Assembly (NCBI RefSeq): GCF_022539665.2
Contig: NC_081334.1
Location: 930,001-994,000, forward strand
Source: Daphnia carinata
Lineage: Eukaryota > Arthropoda > Branchiopoda > Diplostraca > Daphniidae
Reading direction: 5' to 3'
Length of the DNA stretch: 64,000 nt
Part shown: piece by piece, positions 40,190 to 52,540 of the stretch
How the letters are laid out: every line of letters starts with the position of its first letter
How positions within the stretch are numbered: the stretch's first letter is position 1
Position numbers and translations under genes: made by a program
The notes under the pieces: model-generated
Databases searched by the model: none
Told to the model about the DNA's origin: nothing
The model's input: only the letters and a program-made list of their open reading frames with translations

Positions 40190-40369
40190 CACTACACGAC
40201 AATACAAAACAAAACAATACCAAAACGCGAGGCTCCACGATGAGGGGGATGAAGCGAAGACGGGTGCCATTGACGATGATGCGGCAAAGGCGATAGCTCG
40301 ATGACGGTGAAGCGAAGACAGCGAAATGAAGATGGCAAGGCTAAGGCGATCAGCTTGAAGACAGCAAAG

Positions 40370-40660
40370 ACGACGGCGAGACGAGGACGGCGATGACGAG
40401 GACGGCGAGACGAGGACGGCGAGACGAGGACGGCGATGACGAGGACGGCGAGACGAGGACGGCGATGACGAGGACGGCGAGACGAGGACGGCGAGGACGG
40501 CGAGACGAGGACGGCGAGACGAGGACGGCGATGACGAGGACGGCGATGACGAGGACGGCGATGACGAGGACGGCGATGACGAGGACGGCGATGACGAGGA
40601 CGGCGAGACGAGGACGGCGATGACGAGGACGGCGATGACGAGGACGGCGATGACGAGGAC
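40370..40660. repeat. GACGAGGACGGCGA(T) minisatellite
   Basis: About 20 near-perfect copies of the 15-base unit GACGAGGACGGCGAT, intermixed with a 14-base form lacking the final T. The sequence to the left (about 40226-40370) is a decayed version of the same GAC/GAG/GAT-rich theme. The 15-base unit reads DEDGD in one frame, but the 14-base copies shift frame repeatedly, so it is not a maintained coding repeat. It adjoins the 342 bp inverted-repeat element. Confidence 0.9.
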
Positions 40661-43600
40661 AGTGAGTCAGAGACGATCAGTTTGATGACAATGAGGAGAA
40701 AATAAGGTGAAGAACAGGACTCATTTCTTTTTCATTACCGATCTGTATAAAAAAAAGGACATAAATTAGATGAAAGAACAATAGCATACTCACAGTCATC
40801 TTCACTGACAAACTCTTGTAAAAGACGAAAAACAAATAAATTTCATCACAGAAAAGAGATACACTATGACAGTCAAACAGTTTTCCATTGGCAACCTACT
40901 TGTAACAGTAATATTTAACGAACCATAGTGTTATTGAGTTTTTTCATACCATAAACATTCCAAAGTCTACTACAGATAAGCTGTATGGGGAATTAAAAGG
41001 AGAAAAGTATCAGTACTTCCAATTAGTTCTTTCAACATAAATGTGCAACTACCAGATATCTGAAATCGCAAGAGAACACCCAGTAAGCTTGGGTTTGCAA
41101 ACCATCCACTACATCCTTTCAAATCAATTGACAATCTGTTGTGAGGGACTCATTTGAAAGGAATGCCCCCATGGTAAAGTTTGCAAGCATTTAAATTTGC
41201 CTTATATGTTCTGGAAAAGACTTAAGAGCATAAATGGCATATTGTGAGTTAAATACCTTTCCCACGAGTAAATACCGTAATAAAAAACAAAAGTATGGAT
41301 AGCCTAGCTGAGCAGCTGGCATAGCTGATCACCATTTGGAATTGTCACATATGAAAAACAACAAATTTTAGAGTGTTTCATTCCAATACATACCCACAAA
41401 TGAAAGTACAAAACCCTATATAACTTACCGTTAATTTTTAGATGAATATTCCTTCGAAACACACCATAGTTAAGAAAATTAACACACATCAACTTTACTA
41501 GTTACGACAATCAGCCATGATAGGGAAAAAACAGCGCCATCTAGTTTTACTATTTGATACCCAATGAAAATCTTAACTTCAAAACGAAGTGCGAAAATTA
41601 GCGCTTAACGTGATCGTACCTTGATCGTTAGTATTTCAGACAATTACTTCTATTTTTATAGAGCCATAACCAAAAAATGTAGCGGGTAGTTTGTATGCAG
41701 GACAGACGTTAAACATGCCATCCATTCTTCCGCATACATGTCGTAAGATTAACCAGTATCGTAGATAGCAGAATAACAAGAAAAAAGAATCACCCAATCA
41801 CATCAGTTGATATAACATTACTAAAAACGGTGGGAAGAATACAGTTCATTTCTTACTTTTTGCAAAATCGCGTAAAATTTTTCCGGAAGTCACCGGAAGT
41901 AGCCAATATCTCCGAAAATATCAATCGTGTGACGAAATGAATACAATATTCGTAATCCTTATCAAATTTGGAATACAACTGATGTGTTTTCAGTCATAAG
42001 CCGGATTTGGCCAAAATCGCGATTTTTCCTGAACTATAGTTCATGAAAATTTGCGATTTTCGACGATTTTCGGGTATTTTGTACTGACCCATGGACTCGA
42101 CCCCAAATTTCATGAGGATCACGAAAATGTGAATCGTTTTATGTACAGACCTAGACCTAAGCAACCATAAGCTATTTTAAAACCGAAAGTGAAACCGGAA
42201 GTCACAATTTCGGAAATCTAAAAAATGAGCTATGTTCTCCTTGACATTGTTAACAAGAGTTTTATAGTTGCAGATGTCATCTACTGTAAATAAAAATTGC
42301 AGGGTTTCTATAAGTACGATTTCAGTTACGACGAATGTACCGCTGAATAGTTCTACGTTTCCAGCGAATACCTCAAATCTTAATAACACCTTAATTTACC
42401 TGAATGAAAATTTCGTGCCTAACGCGATTAAATTCGGTAGTCTACGCAGTAGTACATGCAAAGCTGCAGCCAAAATGTGACGAGATTATTCAAAAAAATT
42501 GGTTTCACTAGCATCTGGTGGACCGTCGGTGAGCTGTAGCAGTTTTGCCTAATAGTAGTTAAGTCGCGTCTGTGTGAATGAAAATTTATAACATAAAATT
42601 AGTGTTTAGTTACAAAATTACAACTTATTAAACTATATTATTACTAAAATAACAAACAGAGGCGGTGAGAAACCGTGGAGAGGTTAATGATGAAACCTCG
42701 AAATCTACCGTAAAACTACCAAACGTAGTATCTTACCAAACTTCTTGCTTATAGTTGATTCATTGCTAGTATTTATTTTGCTACTTTGCCAATACAGTAT
42801 TGTCCTTAGTTTGGAGTTTGTTACTGGTCCTGTTTTGTGCAACATTTTTCAGTGTTGATCTCCTATAAAGTAATACCTCCTGTTGCAAACTCACACTAAG
42901 AAACACTGAAGGCTTTATGCTCAATCTGCATGTCCTTATATCAATTTGAAACATTATTTTAATTGTGTGCCCCCCACAGGTAAAAGGTAACTAAGTTTTG
43001 AGTTTATTTTACCCTAGTTTCAGCATTTCCACACCATTTTCATCATATGTTTATCACATAGGAAAAAGATTTTGATCGAACAATAGAAGAGAATGTTATT
43101 TAACAACGATGAATGCCCTGGATGGTATAGGATTTGGTTGAATATATTTAAAACCCAACAAAGTTCTTGTCAGCCAGATACTTCTGTGAAAATATGCAAT
43201 TTATATGGCAGAACTCCATTGCTTTGTGTTATGCAAGTTAGTTTTGCACTTTGGTTGTTCGACTTCCTTGATTGTACCATTTGTTCTACTTGTAACAATG
43301 ACTTGCCCCAAAAGGACAAAATATTGCACCTGATTTCCCAAAAAGATGCATCATTGGCAGGAATTAGAGATTTAAAAAGTTTGCTGGACAGAAATAGAAT
43401 TTTATCACAGATTTGCTGGAGACTGCTTTGCCTTTCTTAAAGCTTCTTGGATATGGGTTTTACGAGGCCATGCAACATAATCTAGTTGGCACTAGGAAAA
43501 AGTAGCGATGAATCGTTTAATTCCTTATACGCTATAATCTATCGTCTTACCTTTCATCTTCCATCTGCAACATGCTTACATCTCGGCGACCATAGAAAAA

Positions 43601-43777
43601 AAAACTCCTCAGTCCCAAGCGCGTAATAAAGACATAAGCGGTCCCTTGTTTTTGAGAATGACCTAACAATCCGAGTCCGTTACTAAACAAAGTGCCATGG
43701 CCTCAAAAAATTAACATGACTTTTCGCAATGACACAAGTTGGTCATGGTCTTGGATTACACAGCATGCAGCTTAACG
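40661..43777. other. gene-poor, probably repeat-derived sequence
   Basis: No convincing gene. A CTCF-like GCGCCATCTAG is at 41534-41544. About 41880-42240 is rich in CCGGAAGTCACCGGAAGT and AAAATCGCGATTTTT-type motifs resembling decayed dispersed repeat sequence. A 115-codon open frame (43093-43440) has no recognisable domain. Confidence 0.35.
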
Positions 43778-43940
43778 ACATCTAACGGCCAGAAACCAAC
43801 CAATGCCATCTAGCGATATCAACGTGCCATCTAACGCCAAGGCACGACCCCTTATAGCCATCTAGCGACTAGAAAAGACACCCTTCAACGATACCATCTA
43901 GCAGTCAGAAACGGAACCCGATAAAATGCCATCTAACGGC
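43778..43940. promoter_or_regulatory. cluster of six CTCF-like motifs
   Basis: Six copies of [G/A]CCATCTA[A/G]CGG-like sequence (CATCTAACGGCC at 43778, then 43805, 43826, 43857, 43893 and 43928), spaced 21-36 bases apart in one orientation. Read on the - strand each is CGYTAGATGGC-like, close to the core YAGRKGGC of CTCF sites known from animals. Intervening sequence is not clearly repeated. Insulator function is inferred. Confidence 0.4.
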
Positions 43941-44782
43941 GGGGAATCTATTTAAGTGACACCGAGCATTTGTAACCGATGTTTTATTAGCATCTAATGT
44001 GATGCCATTGATAAACAATGCTAATCAATAATAAAAGAAAACAATATTACTTTGAGCCCTTAACATCACAACTTTTTGGCTGTTGAAAACTTCGTGAAAA
44101 CCATGGCCTCCTAAAACCCCTATGAACGGACAACGAAAAAAAAAATGTGTTACTTAAGTTGTTAAGCAGTGTGATAACTGATAAGTCAAACGGATGTGCC
44201 GAAGCTTACTGTCTTCTAGCAAGGAAACGATAACTACCATGACTCTGTGAATTGACAGTTCGGTCACGTATTCAAGTGATGACCAGAAATTAAAGTCCTT
44301 CGAAATGAAATTAACGAGACGATATTTTCCGAAAAATTATAAAATGAATACATGAAAACCATAGTTCGTGAAATTGTTCATCACGTATGGATACCGATTA
44401 TGTCAAATAGGTCCAAGGCGTCAGCATCCTCATCCTCATTGTTTGTTTTTTTCCTGAAATTTGTTACGCAAAAACAAGCTCACTGTTTAGTGGTAAACAC
44501 TAGAGGTTAGCTGAGAGCAGAACATAAGGTTCTCTAAAAGTCCGCAACGAACGCCACGAGTAATGCTACCGAGATCTGCATTGTATTATAGCAATCCGTT
44601 TTGCTCACCGAATATGTCTGCTGCAGCGCGCTAGCAATGCGTCAAATATTCCGAGTATTACAAAAACGATTAGCTTAATTTTAAAAACAGCAATTTTCCC
44701 GGAATCAACATTCAATTTTGAGTATACCCTGTGATATTCAACCAACTCCGATGAGTGTCAATTTTTTCAGAAATTTTTTTTT
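43941..44782. other. AT-rich intergenic sequence
   Basis: No gene or structured repeat seen. Confidence 0.4.
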
Positions 44783-44864
44783 AGCCCGACCGAGAAAAGT
44801 CGGGCTTATTTAGTTGGGCTTACTTATTCGGGCTTACTTATTCGGGCTTACTTATTCGGGCTTA
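44783..44864. repeat. palindrome plus 14 bp tandem repeat
   Basis: A hairpin, AGCCCGACCGAGAAAAGTCGGGCT (arms AGCCCGAC/GTCGGGCT), runs directly into about four copies of GGGCTTACTTATTC, the first two imperfect. The tandem units begin with the same GGGCTT as the hairpin's right arm, so the array probably grew from that arm. Confidence 0.7.
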
Positions 44865-47293
44865 AAATTTTATTTGTCTCGAACAAATTTGGATGTTACA
44901 ACGTCTAACCATAAAGCAAACTCTGAATTCTCTTGTACAGAGTTCCTAAAGGCATCCGTCGTTGATAAACATCGAAGGACGCGTTAATTCAATTTTCATC
45001 TGTGTTCTAGGAAAAACCTCACTAGTGTACGAGTTCCTAACAACCAGAACAGTACAGTTCCTACCAATAGTTAGAAGACAAATTGTTACCTGGTTGTTTC
45101 TTTCCATTCCTCGCGTAGTGAAATTGGCCGGATATTGACGCCTTTTCCTTCCCTCCTACGTAGCATCGAGGTGTTATCCAAGGAGTCACCCATAACAGCC
45201 GAACTGTATTTTGACTGCATGTTCTATGGAAAATCTTTTCCATTAATACGAAGACATCGGTTCACCTTTATCTTCTGCCTATTTTCAATGAAATTACCAC
45301 AATGTCACGTTCCTCCTTTTTCAGATGACGCCGTTAGAACACAAAGTATCCTACTCGTGGGTTTAACTCGGTTGCTCTGTCCACAAGTCCCCCACGCTTT
45401 CATCTCCATCCATTTCCGGCCACTGAATAAGAGGGCGCTATATTCTGCCGAGTTCAAAAAGCAAATCGTCTAAGACTATGAATGAATGCAAGCTGAAATC
45501 TTAATTTAAAAATAGAAATAATGAATCGTAAACTAATTCAATCATTTACACAAAATAGACTACAAGTACCAAACAAACCTGTCTTACTCCAAATGGCATC
45601 CGAAGTTTGTTGCGATATAGGCCAACCGGTCAATCGAAAATGAGACCGGAAGAAAAGAGCAGAATGTAGTATCAGAAAGTAGTATCGTGGGTTCGTTCCA
45701 ATGGTTTCACACAGACAATTAACACATTTCTTTCATTTCGCTCGTCGCTCCCGGATGCTTAGTCCATAATTATGGAGTTTTCTTTGCTTGGGCTGTTATC
45801 GATTTTTCCCGTGCGGATTAGATGTAAACAGTTGTTTCATGCACCAGATAAATGATGGCTTGACTGATTCAACATACTTCATTCTCATGTACCCAATCTG
45901 AATCCATTTTTATGACTGGTAATAAAGTGAAACTTAGGAATTACATGGATTTTCTGCCTTCTAGAAAGACCAATATAACAACAATGTAAAGCACCATGTG
46001 TGTCACAATGTAGTCATAGAGTGTAAATTATAGTTCTAAATTCTTCCATTCTACCACTCAAGAAACCTGTACGCTGGTCCAGCGTTCTGACAGTTTCATG
46101 GGCAATTTTCTGGGAGGTACCCAAAACACCCTCTGTTCAGGAGGTATGGATGGTTTCACTGCTACTTAACACAAAGCCCTTGTTACAACTTCACTGATAA
46201 TTTATGCCAGCATGAAATTAAGCTATTAGAAAATTCACTAACCAAAACCAAGTGCTAAGCAACTCCTACCATCACAAGTCTGTTTGTATTCCATTCAGGC
46301 TTCCTTTTCTTGTCCATGTCTGCCAGATTCTAAATTAGAATCAATAGTAAGGTACACACAGTTATGTTCTCATTGTAGACTTCTGTATCTTGGCAATAGG
46401 GCTGTCTGCAGCAAAACTTATCAGCTGGTCGTACAATTCCTGGTTGGTATTATAAAATATTTAATTTCTATTGTGGTGAGACTGAATTAGTGAGATTAAT
46501 TAATAAATGTATACGGAAGTCGGTGAACATGATTAACATTGAACCTGCGCAAATCAATGTTGTTCGACCACGTCCAATAGCAATTCAACAGCCATCTGGC
46601 GGTGTAGACGAAGGTATAATAAGCAGTAATAGGTTCTATCTATTCCAGGAATGATGTCGTGACTATGTAATTGTCTATGGTCGTGACATCTTGTGTCAAA
46701 AATCTGTCGTGGCAACAAATTCAAATATAACGATTTCAATAAATAAAAATAATTTTTTAATGACAGTAAAACTGTTCATAAATTCCCTATTGAAATCCGA
46801 AAAAAAATTATAAACGCGTATAATGAACGGTTCAATTTTGAAATTCGTTTGGCGCACATTGCACATGCCTCTATCATCGATTTCAGAAGCTATTAAGCTT
46901 AAGTCAACATTTTTCTGTATTCAGGTGACTGATTCATCTCGTTCCACTCTGAAAATAAATAAGTATAACAATAATACATAAACATTAGTTTCGTTATAAT
47001 CTTTTACATTGACAAGCACATCTGCCTTACAGTCGACAAGCAAATGCTATACATTATACGTAGCGGGTTTCTTAGCTATGAAACGTCGGTTACGTTATCG
47101 GTACATGTCGCACAAAATGTACGATCATACGTGGACCTCTATATTGTGCAGCATAGAGCTATGTGGCTACATGAGGAATTTGCTGACGGGGGTCAAATCG
47201 TTTTCCGATTTACGCAACATTTCAAACAACGGAAATATCTTAAATTAAGGATTTGTTCACGAAAGGAAAGGAAAATTATGCTTGAAACTGATT
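44865..47293. other. intergenic, downstream of the transporter gene
   Basis: No supported gene. A strong CTCF-like site, GCCATCTGGCGG, is at 46591-46602. Confidence 0.4.
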
Positions 47294-50200
47294 TCAAACT
47301 CGGCCTTCAGCCTCGTTACTCTCATGGATTTGAATCATTTTCAATGGTGAATCGGTGTGGTCCCTTTCATCGCGGTGGTTACTAGATGAGCGAAGATTTC
47401 CATGTTCGGCGTGATTGGTGGCATTTGCCGTGTGATGACACGATGACTCGCAGAATCCACTCTTGTTTCCATAACGGCCGTTGAAAGTCTGGCCAATCTG
47501 TCGGAAAAAAGACGACTTTCGAGGCTTGCGTTCCGTAGTGGAGGACGAAGATTGTTGAATGAGGTTATTCTCGTATTCGCTGAGCATCAGGTAGTTTTCA
47601 ACCTGAAAATAAAGAGCTCGCCAATGATTCTCCTAAATGATTGTTCTTGAAATGTTTATGATACCTTGTCGCAAGAAGTAATGCAATCGGCAGCAAAATC
47701 TAGTTCTTCAAGCAAATGATCTGGAATGTCCATCTGTTTACGCACGTTGTTAGATTTAAATTTTCTTTCTATCATTCAGCAGCCAAATAAAACCAATTGT
47801 GCAAGTAAACTTACATCGGCAATGCCTTCTTCGGAGATGCAGGTTAATTCGGCTGCACCTGCTCCGTAAGGTAACTCTCCTAATTGAGCCAGTACCAGAG
47901 ACGTCTGTTGCAAAAGAGTTAATGGTGGAAGATGGATTTCTTCATCGGCCAACGAATCTCTTCGAATGCGACTCTAATATTGGGAAAGAAACCAAAATCT
48001 CTTGTTAGGTGAAACCAAACCAATCATGAAATGAAACAGCTCACAAACCTTGCAAGACGGTGGACAGGGTTCGTCATCCTCGTCCTCTTCTGGCTGGACT
48101 TCAATCCCATCGATGTCTACGCGACAAATGTCGCCAACTATTCCGCTAGCTCCACCTCCCGTGCCGTCGGTGTTCGGTTCGCTGGCCACTTTAGGCGTGC
48201 GCGGTCGATTTCCTCCGACTGGCGTTCGGACTTTCTTTCTGTGCTGGTGCTTGTGGGAATGCGACTTCGACAGAACATACTTCCGCAAGTCTATCACGAA
48301 CAACGCCAGACTGCCACTCAACACAAATGCACTGCTGGCATAATAGGCTGCCTCTTGACCATACTCTGTACTTAAGAAACCTATAAATGCATGCGGAAAT
48401 GTTAGGAACACATTAGTTGGTACCGCCCCTCATTAATGCGCAGATCTAAATAATTGAGATATCAGCCTGGAAGACTGGAATTTAAAGAACATGTGACTAA
48501 CTCAAAATGAAACCTTTTTGCATGCAGAAAGTATAGCTATAAAGGTATGGCAATCAAGATGTATACCCGCTAAAGGAATGCCGCAGACTAGAGGTAGTGC
48601 TTGCGAAGCCTGGACGAAACTCCATGCGCGGGCAAAGTTTCGGGCTCTAACGCGCTGATAGACGAACATTTTAAGAGCGTAATGGTATGCACCCAATCCG
48701 AAGCCTGTTTGTACACATTTGAAATAAAAAACACCGGTTAAGGTAATATATTAAATGTGCAATTTAGCGTGCATTTAGGGCATACAACGTGGTACATCTC
48801 ATAAAATGTTTTGTGGTTACCGTAGACCCAGCAAAAGAGACCGTGATGGCCACCCGTTGTTGGTTGTTGGGCAGTTGAGGGCCGGGAATACCATGGTGTG
48901 GAGACCACAGCCTGTGAAAGTAGAGCCAAGGCTGCCAAAAATCCTGCTGCCTAGATGAAATCGCGCGTGTCACAAACCAGACTTTTATGTTAAACTTTAA
49001 GTTATTACTTGGCAGAGATATTGACGACCAATTTTACATTCGGCCGGTTCTCGGACGATGAGTAGTCCAACAGCTATGCAACCCAATGTCCAGGCAAGCC
49101 CCATATACACCTGCAGCAACATGGAAGAGTCCCGACCCTGGGTCTTCTCCGTTTCGTAGCCCTATTTTTGAATTGGAACGAACGTTCAACATCAGTTTCT
49201 TGTTGACACGTCAAGAATAGAAAGAATTCAAAATAAACTAACCAAGTAGATAAGTGGCGTGTATATGCCGGCTGCTATAGAAGCTGTCGAAACCATGATT
49301 GTTTGAATGGTGCGTGACTTGAGCGAAGTGAAATCAAAGAAGGGTGGTTTTTCTTCGTGCTTGTTCTTTTCTTTGATCTGTCGAAGATGAAACGATTTCC
49401 ATTAGTGGTCTGTGATTACAGTAGCAGCTATTTAGCCAGCGTGTACCTTCTTTCGTTGGTTTTTCAAATGGAGAATAGCTCTCCTCTGGGGATGGTAAAG
49501 AGATGCCGATCTGTAGCAGGAGCCAAGAATAAAAGTCAACAGTACGAGGCCGGTAACAGCTTGAAGGCCCAAGCGCCAGCCGATGGCACTAAATTAGTAA
49601 ATAAATTTCGATGATCGGTTAATGCAGAGAAAATGTAAATGTACATCTCGTAATAAATGGCATAATAATATACGTAGTAGATGCGTAGATGGTAAAGCGC
49701 AAAGCCGTACCCCAGCGTTGTGTGAAGAAAGACAGTCATAAGGGCCAAACCGATTCCGGAAGACCCGACTAGGGCAATTTCGACCGCTTCCCGTCGGCGT
49801 TTGAAATACTGGCCCACCATTAAAGTGGCTGTGTCACGGGTTAAACCCACTCCAATTCCTGTGGTTCATCAAAACAAAACATACATCGGCTTTTTCATTG
49901 AACTCTTCTAAACGAACTGCGTTGCGCAAACAGTTCCAATTGAGCCATCATTTAAAGGCGAGCTGCTGTTATCTCAACTTTAGCAATTACCTAGGACTAG
50001 TCCATAGCTGAGAAACAGCTGATGAAACTGAGAAGCGAACGAAGTGAATAGGAGCCCCAGTGCAGCTAAAAGTCCACCGAAGACGGCCGTCAGTCTCGTC
50101 GACTTGCGCCGGCACCAGGCGACGATCACCGGCGAGAGCAACGACGCCACGCATAACGAGAGGGCAGCCAGCGCACCTGAAAAGCCAATCAATTAACAAA

Positions 50201-52508
50201 GATTTCAAAAATGTCATTGCACATGACAGAAAAACGGCATTATGCAATGCACAGACTTAAGAAAAATAAAAAAAGATCGGTTTGCGATTTACGATGCAAG
50301 ACGACGAACTTGGCAATACATTTTTATCGATTCATTGGCAGAAAACGGTGCACATTAGTTTCAGAAAATCAATAAAAATCAACTTGAATCATTTTGGCAA
50401 ATAAATCTATTCGTTTAAACAGCCTTTTTTTTCATCTGAATGATACGAGTCCTTAAACACTAGATGAGGCGATGAGAGATGAAAAGAGCAAAGCAACTGG
50501 ATCGATTAGATTGACCAGTGTGGGGTTACTAAGCTGATCAATTCCCATCGCAGGGAACGAGAGAAAACTCTCAATCAACAAGGAAAAACTTTCTTGTCTG
50601 ATGGATGAAGCTAACCGAGATGAAACGCAACTATTTTGTTTGTACGGGAGGAAAAGTTGTGTTGATAATCTGTTGGATTCTCAATACCGTAATCGCTTTC
50701 AACTCGAATTTCTGTCTTTTAGAATCAATCGGTCAAGCGTGTGCCATCCAGAGCAAAAGGAGGAGTCCTGTTTTTTTCTTTTTTTCAAGTGATTTCTCAA
50801 TTATTCTTTTTGGTATACGAAGAAAGAGAAATGGAGACGACGTTTTCATCATTCTTCACAGTTCAGTCCGTGGCAATTGACTTGAACAAATGAACTGTGT
50901 CGCTCCAAAGGCAAGACTCCACATAGATAATGGTTTTCGCTAACGGGATATGTCAGTCTATTGAGTTCAGTCTAGAGGAAACGAGATATTTCCGTTAGCT
51001 GGGTATAACAAGACTGCCAGTCAATGCTTGCCACTTACAGGCTATACATAGCTACTTACTGCGCCCCTATTCCCCCCCCCCCCCCCTTTTTTTTTTTCCT
51101 AATACGTAAACAAAAAATGTATTTACTATAATGTCTTATTAGAATTTCCGTTTCAGTTATTCCATTACGGAAGTTAGCATTGCGTTTTATCGAATCAACT
51201 GATTTCTATTTAACAGAACACAATTATTCAACGTATTATTTCTTGAATTTTTTTGAATTCATCGAGCTATTTAACTATGTTATAGTTGATGAATACGGAT
51301 CGTAATGGTATGTCACCTGCATGTCAATTACCTAACGAAAAAACCCAAAGGCCACAGCTGACCGAAATTGAGACTAGTGTGTCACTAATGTACGTAGTAT
51401 ATGTTGTCACGTCGACAGCCATTAGGCTGTCCTAAATGCTATTCTCGTAATCTGAATTTCAAGAAAAATGTTTGTTTTGCAAAAGGCTGAGATGATACTG
51501 TATACATCACCCAGTATACGTGAACAAATACAGCGAATTGCAAGGCAGCTGCATTCTCGCGTGCAATGGATAAAAACGTATAACGGATGGGAGCAATCAC
51601 ACGGCCGGATAGCTGTGCTAACACGAGAGATCCCTTTCGGTTGGGACCAAATCGATTTCTATAGCCAACTCGGCGTACATCTGAACGGCCTTTCTCTGTC
51701 TGTCTCGTATACATCCACACAAACATTAGTCCTCCCCCTCCTTGCAGAAAAATGTTTCTTCTGAATGTGTAGGAAGCTTTGATATCGACGTGCCAATTGT
51801 TTCGAGTCTTTCCTTGGGTATTCCTTTTCCTTTTCGGCCGTAAATAACGCATGCACTTGAACATTGTAAATGTACTAGTCTCTGTCGCAAAGAGAGCGCA
51901 CAAGCGCTCACTTGATTTAAATGCAACGGAAACGGATGCAATGATCGGGAGGAAAGATATAAACATTCGGACATCCGATTTAAAGGAAAATCCACTTTTT
52001 TTTTCTCATCTTCCTTGATCGGCCATTTTTTTCTGTTTTTTTCTACATTCTCGTTGAACTCACATCGTTTCCGCTTCCTCTTCGTTATTTTTGCGAATAG
52101 CTTCTGAAAAACAAATGGATAGGGGCAATCATACGGTGCTGTACGCCTACTGCTCTCGTTACGTTAATCGACGTAGAATCAGGTTTAAGCCATATGTAGT
52201 GTTCTATAAATACGTATATTTCAATGCCATAAGGACCTACATCACTGGAAATGTAATGAAACAAACTTTCAAAGGATAATCTTCTGATTCTCACGATAGC
52301 TGATCTTCGTAATCGAACAGATGTTTCTTAAACTACTCAATTTTGAGAAGGTATAATTGTCTGGCCGGAAACTCAAACCTGCCGTATTGTATTTCAGCTG
52401 CTTTGTACAATGGAGAGCAGGAAATGTCGGGTGAGAGACAGCAGCAAAGTGCAAACGGTACGTGTTTCCAACGAATGAACGGTTGTTTCATTTTTTTTCT
52501 TTTTCTCC

Positions 52509-52540
<32 letters not shown>

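Noticed and set aside
40393-40623. 76-codon frame through the minisatellite
   Set aside because: The 14/15-base unit mixture shifts frame repeatedly; the frame is open only because the unit lacks stops.
43093-43440. 115-codon open frame with an ankyrin-like phrase (NLYGRTPLL)
   Set aside because: Only one short phrase resembles an ankyrin loop. No repeat follows, and no consistent exon chain could be built around it.
45687-45700. B-box-like GGTTCGTTCC
   Set aside because: One base short of the consensus, and no cloverleaf upstream.
51439-51966. 175-codon minus-strand frame in the transporter intron
   Set aside because: No motif, and competing long frames in other phases of the same interval.
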